Source: Opitutaceae bacterium (lineage in GTDB: Bacteria; Verrucomicrobiota; Verrucomicrobiia; Opitutales; Opitutaceae). Taken from it: 64,000 nucleotides of DNA. The notes below the pieces were generated by a model, which was given only the letters and a program-made list of their open reading frames with translations, had not been told where the DNA came from and ran no database searches. Position 1 is the stretch's first letter. Every line of letters begins with the position of its first letter. This document shows positions 58,672 to 64,000 of this stretch, piece after piece. Location: contig JAWLBB010000002.1 in assembly GCA_041395105.1 (NCBI GenBank), forward strand, positions 1,093,665-1,157,664, read 5' to 3'. A program made the position numbers and the translations under genes.

Positions 58672-59808
58672 TCACCCACCCGCGACCGTCTTGAGGCAAC
58701 CGGATGCCTCCTCCGAAATCTCAAGGCCCAGACCCGGGCCGGCCGGCACCGTCAACCGGTCCTCCCGGACTTCCAGACCGGTCACGCAGGCCGTCTGGGT
58801 CAGGAATTGCGGCCCGTTCAACGCGCACGGATGGGTGATGCCCGCCCAGTCGTAGAGGTGCGCGGCCGCGGCCAGTGAAAGATCGGGATCGGTCAATCCG
58901 GATCCCAGAATCATCAAGCCCCTCTCCCTCATGGCCTCGACGATCGCCCTCGACGGGAACAACCCCGCATTGCGCGCCGGCTTCAGGGCGATCCCATCCA
59001 TCATGCCAAGGTCGGCGAATTCCGCCGCTTCAACCGGCGAGAGGATCCCCTCGTCCATCAGAACGGGAAGCGCCCCGACCTTTTTGAGCGCCTGATACCC
59101 GCGAATTTGATTGGGCGGCAGCGGGGATTCCAGAACGTCGACGCCGGCATCGGCGAGACGCCGCGCCATGACCAGCGCCTCCTCCACCGTATACCCGGTG
59201 TTGGCGTCGGCCCAGAGGAAGCCGTTCGGAGCGATCTCCCGGACCCGGCGGGCCAGCTCGACATCGTAGTCTCCGTCCTGCGGTGAGCCGACCTTGATAT
59301 TGAAGTTGCGGTAGCCGCGGGCGAGCCCCTCGACAATCTGTTCCTCGACCACCGCTCGCACGGGAGAGGCCACCGTCCAGCTCAGGAGCACTTCGCCGCG
59401 CCGCTGTCCTCCGAGCAGCTGACCGACCCCGATACCCCGGCGGCGGCCGGTCAGGTCGTGGCAGGCCAGGTCGACCGCGGCCTTGCAGAGAGGTTGCCCG
59501 ACCGAGAAAGCGGGGCGGATGACGCGCTGCATGAGGGCGTGGAGGCCCGGGATATCATCCACCTCCAGGCCGATCAACTCCGGAGCCAGGTGGTGGTTGA
59601 GGGTGCTCAGGACGGTTTCGACCGTCTCATAGGTCCAACTGGGAACCGGCACCGCCTGCCCGCATCCGGTCCCGCCGTCTTCGTCGGTCAAGCGAACCAG
59701 GACGGACGGCCTCCGGACCACCCCGTCTTCCTGGGCCTTGAAGAACTTGAAGGTTCCCGCCACGGCATAGTCGAACCGCCCCGTCTCCACTTTAACAATA
59801 CGCGCCAT
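58672..59808 (-). CDS. Enolase-superfamily enzyme, muconate-lactonizing subgroup
   Basis: 378 residues. Capping domain at about 1-125. In the barrel K172 (NIKVG) is the first catalytic Lys, D201 and N203 (WADANTG) and E227 (LESPL) and D252 (LMDEG) are the metal ligands, and K276 (ALKP) is the second catalytic Lys. This is the muconate-lactonizing enzyme/dipeptide epimerase/o-succinylbenzoate synthase type, unlike the mandelate racemase type at 1758. It is one of five consecutive leftward catabolic genes and may act as an epimerase or dehydratase in that pathway. Confidence 0.85.
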   Translation of the reverse strand: MARIVKVETGRFDYAVAGTFKFFKAQEDGVVRRPSVLVRLTDEDGGTGCGQAVPVPSWTYETVETVLSTLNHHLAPELIGLEVDDIPGLHALMQRVIRPAFSVGQPLCKAAVDLACHDLTGRRRGIGVGQLLGGQRRGEVLLSWTVASPVRAVVEEQIVEGLARGYRNFNIKVGSPQDGDYDVELARRVREIAPNGFLWADANTGYTVEEALVMARRLADAGVDVLESPLPPNQIRGYQALKKVGALPVLMDEGILSPVEAAEFADLGMMDGIALKPARNAGLFPSRAIVEAMRERGLMILGSGLTDPDLSLAAAAHLYDWAGITHPCALNGPQFLTQTACVTGLEVREDRLTVPAGPGLGLEISEEASGCLKTVAGG

Positions 59809-59848
59809 GATCGATGAGATCCCGGTGTGGAAGATTCCTGCCGGGTGG

Positions 59849-60931
59849 TCAGGCCCGTCCGTCGGTGGTCATCACGGGAACGGAGGTTTCCCGCGCCGCC
59901 GAAAGGAGGAGTGCGTCAAGGACGCCGTGAACGGTCAGCTGCATGCGGGGCGGCGAAGCGGGCTCGCGATCGGCGAGGATCGCCTCGGTCAGGTCCCGAA
60001 TGGGGAAGACGATCAGATCGTCCCAGGCGGCCGGCTTGTCCGGAAGGACCTCGGTCTTGAGCTCGTCGGCGCCGTGATAGGCGTGCCGCCGGAGAACGAG
60101 ATCCTCGCCCATCGGAATGACGACCAGGTCCAGGCCCGCCCGACTTCCCCGGATCTCCATCTTCTGGCGGGAGGGACCGTGCTCGCCGTTGCGTCGCTCG
60201 TAGTGGACGGTCAGCCCGCCGTCGCAGACCATTTCGGCGGCCAGACGTCCATCCACGTCGGGACAGGGCGGGGTCCGCTCCGCGGTCAGGGCAAAGTAGT
60301 TGGCGAGGGTGCCGAAGAGGGTGCGGGGACGGAAGCGTTCGCCAAGCACGAAGCACATCCAGTCCAGGTCGTAGACGCCCCAGTCGTAGGAAATGCCCCC
60401 GCCATTGAGCTTCGGGTCATTGCGCCAGGGGGCGAATTGCGTTCCGATCCGGTAACCCGGAGTGACCTGTTCATAATGCAACCGGTAGACTTCCCCCAAT
60501 TCCCCGCTCTCGATGACGGCCCTGGCCCGCCTGGCCATTTCAGAATCCTGGTAGCGACCGGAGCAGCAGCTGATCTTGAGGTCCGGGCGGGCGGAGGCCG
60601 CCGTGATAACCTCCACCACCTCCTGGCGGCACAGGGTGAACGGTTTCTCGCAGACCACGTGCTTCCCCGCCCGGATGGCATCGATGATCATCGGTCGGTG
60701 CAGGAAGGGTGGCGTCGCAATGTAGACCGCATCGATTTCCGGATCGGCAAGCAGTTCACGGTAATCGGTCATCGATCGGGGTGCCTCCACCGTGGCCGCA
60801 AGCGCCCGGGCCGCCGCCTCGTCCACATCGGCCACGGCCCGCGCCACCGAACCGGAGCCCTCGGTGAAGACCCGGCCGACCGAACGGGCAATGGTGCCCG
60901 CCCCGATGATTCCATAGCGTATGGTTTTCAT
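59849..60931 (-). CDS. Gfo/Idh/MocA-family NAD(P)-dependent oxidoreductase 1
   Basis: The ATG at 60931 gives 360 residues; the frame that continues upstream is antisense to the second Gfo gene's end and is not used. N-terminal Rossmann fold GIIGAGTIARSVGRVF (7-22), DPEIDAVYIATPPFLHRPMI, and the family EKPFTL motif (about 94-99, with catalytic Lys). The C-terminal alpha/beta domain has GGGISYDWGVYDLDWM, a family-type (D)xGxHxxD-like stretch. It probably oxidises a sugar or inositol-like substrate. Confidence 0.9.
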   Translation of the reverse strand: MKTIRYGIIGAGTIARSVGRVFTEGSGSVARAVADVDEAAARALAATVEAPRSMTDYRELLADPEIDAVYIATPPFLHRPMIIDAIRAGKHVVCEKPFTLCRQEVVEVITAASARPDLKISCCSGRYQDSEMARRARAVIESGELGEVYRLHYEQVTPGYRIGTQFAPWRNDPKLNGGGISYDWGVYDLDWMCFVLGERFRPRTLFGTLANYFALTAERTPPCPDVDGRLAAEMVCDGGLTVHYERRNGEHGPSRQKMEIRGSRAGLDLVVIPMGEDLVLRRHAYHGADELKTEVLPDKPAAWDDLIVFPIRDLTEAILADREPASPPRMQLTVHGVLDALLLSAARETSVPVMTTDGRA

Positions 60932-60981
60932 TTCAGACTCCCCGCCATTTTCTGATTCCCGCGCATGACGAAACCCAATCC

Positions 60982-61890
60982 TCAGTAAAGCGACTCCACC
61001 TGGCGGGAGAGCCGGCTGCGATTTCCCGCTTCCATGAAGCGGACGATCTCCACGCTCGTTTCGAGCGGAACCGGCGCCTCCCCTCCCTTGAAAAAGGCCA
61101 CGACCGCTTCGAGCAGGCCGGCGAAATAGGAGCGTTGCGCCGACGCCACGTTGATGTGCACCGTTCGGTCGCGGAAGTGAACCATTCCGTGGAAGCCGTT
61201 GTCGCCGGTTCGATTGCCCCGGATGACACCGAAGCGACCGTCGTCCCAGCGCCCGATCAGGCAGTCGTGCGCCTCCGAGGAGTCGGCCAGCACACTGCGG
61301 CATCCTTTGCCGAGGCATCTGAAAAGCATCTCGATGGTGTGAACTCCATACCAGAAAAAGCCCGGATTGGTGGGGTCAATCGCCATCGGACCGCAGAAAT
61401 CGGCTCCGGTCACCGGATCGTCCGCTTCCCCCGCGAGGGCATCGGTCAGTGCGGTGCTGAAACGCAAGGCGGAGGAGGTGAAAACCCGCGTCCCATGCTG
61501 CCGGGCCAGCGCAGCCATCGCCTCGGCATCCTTCACTGAGGCGGCAAAGGGCTTGTCGATGAAGACGGGCTTTCCGGCAGCGGCGATCCGGGCGAACTGG
61601 GCGTGGTGAACCCGACCGTCGACCGAGCAGAGCAGGATGGCATCACTGGCCGCCACCACCGCTTCGGGCGAATCCACGATCGCGACCCCGAATTTGTCGC
61701 GCAACTCGGCGGTGAAGCCCTCGATCCGGTCGCGGCTGGCCGGCATGTCGGGCGATCCGGCGGGCCAGGCGACGGTCACCTTCGCCCCTTCCTGATGTCC
61801 GTCCGTTGAGGGATCGTTGAGAAACCGGGTAAAGGCCCCGACATGGGACGTATCCAACCCTATGATACCCACTCGCATCGTTTCGCTCAT
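60982..61890 (-). CDS. Gfo/Idh/MocA-family oxidoreductase 2
   Basis: 302 residues. MRVGIIGLDTSHVGAF (5-20) is the dinucleotide-binding start, in a GLDTSHV form typical of one subgroup, and FIDKPFA (about 109-115) has the catalytic Lys. The WYGVHTIEMLF stretch holds the conserved His. It is shorter than its neighbour at 59849 and is not closely similar. The two may act on successive intermediates. It is followed by an M20 hydrolase gene upstream, with 21 bases between. Confidence 0.88.
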   Translation of the reverse strand: MSETMRVGIIGLDTSHVGAFTRFLNDPSTDGHQEGAKVTVAWPAGSPDMPASRDRIEGFTAELRDKFGVAIVDSPEAVVAASDAILLCSVDGRVHHAQFARIAAAGKPVFIDKPFAASVKDAEAMAALARQHGTRVFTSSALRFSTALTDALAGEADDPVTGADFCGPMAIDPTNPGFFWYGVHTIEMLFRCLGKGCRSVLADSSEAHDCLIGRWDDGRFGVIRGNRTGDNGFHGMVHFRDRTVHINVASAQRSYFAGLLEAVVAFFKGGEAPVPLETSVEIVRFMEAGNRSRLSRQVESLY

Positions 61891-61911
61891 CGTGTTTGTC
61901 TCCGTTCAGTT

Positions 61912-63039
61912 TCAGGTCTCCAGGAGTCGCTGGAGGATTCGTGAGGCCGCATCCAGCTCGGCCAGTTCGAGAAATTCGTGATCGGTGTGTGCCTGGGCCA
62001 CGTTTCCGGGACCAAAGACGACCGCGGGGATTCCCCGTTCGGCAAAAGCCACCGCATTGGTGAGGTAGCCGGCCACGGTCGGCGCGTCATCGCGTCCCTC
62101 GCCGCGGATGGCGGCCTGAAGTTCCCGGACGAGGGGAATCCCCACCGGCGTGTCCAGAGCGGGCCGGTCATAGTGTGGGGTCACCGTGATCCGCCCATCA
62201 CCATCGACAATTCGATGGATCTCCGCGAGCGCTCCTTCGGCCGTCTCTCCCGGAATCAGCCGTCGATCCACTTCGAGCACACAGCGGTCCGGCACGACAT
62301 TGACGGCCGTTCCCCCATGAATCGTCCCCGGGTTGAGGGTCGGTCGCCCGAGACTCGGATGCGGGATTCGCTCCTCGAAATCCCGGACCAGGCCGGCAAG
62401 ACCGTTCAAGACCCGGTTCATCCGGGCGATGGCATTGTCACCCAGAGCGGGATTGGATGCGTGGGCCGCGGTTCCCCGGGCCTCAACCTGGAAACGGACG
62501 AGTCCCTTGTGGGCATGAATGAGACGACAGAGGGTGGGTTCACCGGCGATGGCACCGCCGATTTCGAACCCGAAATCATGATCGAGCAAACGATACGCCC
62601 CCGTCTGCCGGTCCTCCTCATCGACGGTGGCCGAGAAAACCAGGGGCCCGACAAGACGGGAGGGATGGGCGGCGTAGTAGGCGATCCGCTCCATGAATAC
62701 CGCCATCGACGCCTTGGTGTCGCAGGAGCCCCGGCCATAAAGCCGTCCGCCATCGAGACGCGGGACATACGGATCGCCTTCCCGCCAGCTGTCCGCGGAG
62801 ACCGTGTCCAGGTGGGCGTCGAGAAGGAGAGCCGGACCCGAACCCGCCCGGATCATGGCGATGACGTTGTTCCGGCCGGGCAGGACTTCCTGCAGGGAGA
62901 CATCGGCGCCCGCCCGCCGAAGCCAGTCCGCCACAAACGAGGCCAGCTCGGCCTCCCCGGGGCCGCCAAAGGAAGGGTTGACGCTTCTGATCGCGACAAG
63001 CTCCCCAAGCAGTCCTGCCGTATCGATCAGGACAGCCAT
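61912..63039 (-). CDS. M20-family hydrolase (ArgE/DapE-type)
   Basis: 375 residues. Metal-binding set: H76 (DAHLDT), D107 (SCDTKAS, bridging Asp; D78 is the neighbouring catalytic Asp), E141/E142 (VDEEDRQ, general base and ligand), E at GEPTLCRLI and the last His in AHTDHEF (about 358). The lid domain (about 180-290) is present (TAAHASNPALGDNAI, NVVPDRCVLEVDRRL). Such enzymes deacylate or hydrolyse N-acyl amino acids or related amides using two zinc ions. Its start overlaps the stop of the upstream aldolase gene by 13 bases, so the two are coupled. Confidence 0.93.
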   Translation of the reverse strand: MAVLIDTAGLLGELVAIRSVNPSFGGPGEAELASFVADWLRRAGADVSLQEVLPGRNNVIAMIRAGSGPALLLDAHLDTVSADSWREGDPYVPRLDGGRLYGRGSCDTKASMAVFMERIAYYAAHPSRLVGPLVFSATVDEEDRQTGAYRLLDHDFGFEIGGAIAGEPTLCRLIHAHKGLVRFQVEARGTAAHASNPALGDNAIARMNRVLNGLAGLVRDFEERIPHPSLGRPTLNPGTIHGGTAVNVVPDRCVLEVDRRLIPGETAEGALAEIHRIVDGDGRITVTPHYDRPALDTPVGIPLVRELQAAIRGEGRDDAPTVAGYLTNAVAFAERGIPAVVFGPGNVAQAHTDHEFLELAELDAASRILQRLLET

Positions 63040-64000
63040 CGGGACAGGTTCTGCCGGACGAAATCATCATCGGTCAACTCGGGATACTGACGGCAGACCC
63101 GATCAAGATCCTCCGCCTGTCCGGGTGAAAGCGATTCCTCCGGATTGAGGCACCAGATGCCTTCCAGCAGCCCCTGGCGCCGCAGCACCTCGAGAATACC
63201 CGGGATGACCCCCGCAAATCCGTTGGCCGCATCAAAGACGGCGGCGTTGGCATCGGTCAGGCGGGCATTGGCCCGCAGCCAGTCGGAATCGATCCGGTCG
63301 CTCTTCCGCACCTCACGGATCCTGTCCATCACTTCGACCGCCTTCCGGGTCCAGACCCCCCATTGCCCGAGCAGTCCGCCCACGATGCGCACCGTGCGCC
63401 CCGATCCGCTCGCAATGGAGAAAGGGGTGAGCAGGTCGGCGATGATATTGTCGTCGTTCCCGGTGTAGAGTGCCACGTCGTCGCGGCCCGAATCGGCGAG
63501 GGCACGAACGACATCATTGGTCTGGTAACGATTGAAGGGCGCCATCTTGACCGCCAGAAGGCTCGCCTGGTCCATCACCTCACGCCAGAATCGATAGGGC
63601 AGGAAGCGACCGCCGACCGCAGGTTGAAGGTAGAAACCGATAACCGGCAAAACCTCCCCCACCCGCCCGAGGTGGTCCACCATCCCTTCGATGGGAGAAT
63701 CCCGAAAGGCGGTCAGGCTGACGAGTCCGGCGTCATAGCCCAGCGAGGCCGCCAATTCGGCCTCGCGAATGGCCTGCTCGGTCCGCCCACAGATGCCCGC
63801 AATCAGCGCAAAGGGACGCGGACGGGCCTCGAGGGACGCCTTTGCTTCCTCGGCGGCGAGTTCCAGCACGGGGTGGAAAAGATCGATGCCCGGCTCGCGG
63901 ATCTCGAACTGGGTCGAGTGGACGCCGACGGCGATGCCGCCGCATCCGGCGTCCAGATAATATCGGGAGAGGGCACGCTGGCGGCGTTCATCGAGGCGAC
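63027..64000 (-). CDS. Dihydrodipicolinate-synthase-like aldolase (5' truncated)
   Basis: The frame continues past the right edge of the window; 323 codons are visible. It includes ALSRYYLDAGCGGIAVGVHSTQFEIRE near the N-terminus, corresponding to the DHDPS start of the first strand, then LIAGICGRTEQAIREAELA, VIGFYLQPAVGG (catalytic Tyr region), ASLLAVKMAPFNRYQT with the probable Schiff-base Lys in AVKMAP, and YTGNDDNI. Members cleave or make C-C bonds of 2-keto acids. It is the first visible gene of the leftward run, coupled to the M20 hydrolase, and fits a pathway that ends in a keto-acid aldol cleavage. Confidence 0.85.
   Translation of the reverse strand, partial: RLDERRQRALSRYYLDAGCGGIAVGVHSTQFEIREPGIDLFHPVLELAAEEAKASLEARPRPFALIAGICGRTEQAIREAELAASLGYDAGLVSLTAFRDSPIEGMVDHLGRVGEVLPVIGFYLQPAVGGRFLPYRFWREVMDQASLLAVKMAPFNRYQTNDVVRALADSGRDDVALYTGNDDNIIADLLTPFSIASGSGRTVRIVGGLLGQWGVWTRKAVEVMDRIREVRKSDRIDSDWLRANARLTDANAAVFDAANGFAGVIPGILEVLRRQGLLEGIWCLNPEESLSPGQAEDLDRVCRQYPELTDDDFVRQNLSRWLS

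Overview
The window looks like chromosomal DNA of a GC-rich, polysaccharide-degrading bacterium, most likely a Verrucomicrobiota member of the Opitutales type. This is an inference from gene content: a GH78 rhamnosidase, enolase-superfamily dehydratases, paired Gfo/Idh/MocA oxidoreductases, sugar ABC permeases, a very large RHS protein, many intergenic hairpin repeats and weak Shine-Dalgarno sequences. No rRNA or tRNA gene was seen.

Layout. 1-8.4 kb: a heparinase-like fragment, a leftward GH78/barrel protein/enolase operon and a divergent nagB-nagA pair. 8.6-14.2 kb: a SARP-type regulator, then a flavin oxidase and a cupin gene. 14.3-18.1 kb: a ferritin-like protein, a cysteine hydrolase and two coupled amidohydrolases. 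18.2-21.5 kb: a Phd/VapC-type toxin-antitoxin pair and a complete IS66-family element. 21.5-40.7 kb: the accessory core (below). 41-46.7 kb: two DegT-type aminotransferases, an AGE-type sugar epimerase and a URO-D-like protein. 46.8-50 kb: a stand-alone A-PCP-TE synthetase whose 3' end lies in a heptamer array, and a four-helix-bundle gene set between two inverted heptamer arrays. 50-56.2 kb: sugar ABC permeases, a sugar epimerase, a TetR regulator, a PhyH-type dioxygenase and an AraC regulator. 56.3-64 kb: a leftward catabolic run (glycosidase-like protein, enolase, two Gfo/Idh/MocA proteins, M20 hydrolase, DHDPS-type aldolase).

The most unusual part is 21.5-40.7 kb. A 1958-residue RHS protein is followed downstream by three toxin-tail/immunity-like cassettes (C, B, A). 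The cassettes are separated by two roughly 5-kb copies of one module. Each module has an XRE regulator divergent from a DnaG-like primase/TOPRIM/P-loop protein and a tyrosine recombinase, with a GC-rich hairpin at one end. Orphan tails B and A begin just downstream of each recombinase gene with an RHS-core-like WDFLG motif. All three tails change sequence at a shared GGCCCAAAG-type junction. I read this as a recombinase-bearing element that inserts at, or shuffles, RHS tail cassettes. Many small frameshifts occur in the duplicated region, so either decay or assembly error must be considered.

A second system is a regulon. Four near-identical palindromes of the form TAACYA-N2-TRGTTA lie in four divergent promoter regions (6351, 16539, 42440, 53650). 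The last is 9 bases upstream of the TetR gene, suggesting that one local regulator controls rhamnoside/aminosugar, amidohydrolase, aminotransferase/epimerase and transporter operons together.
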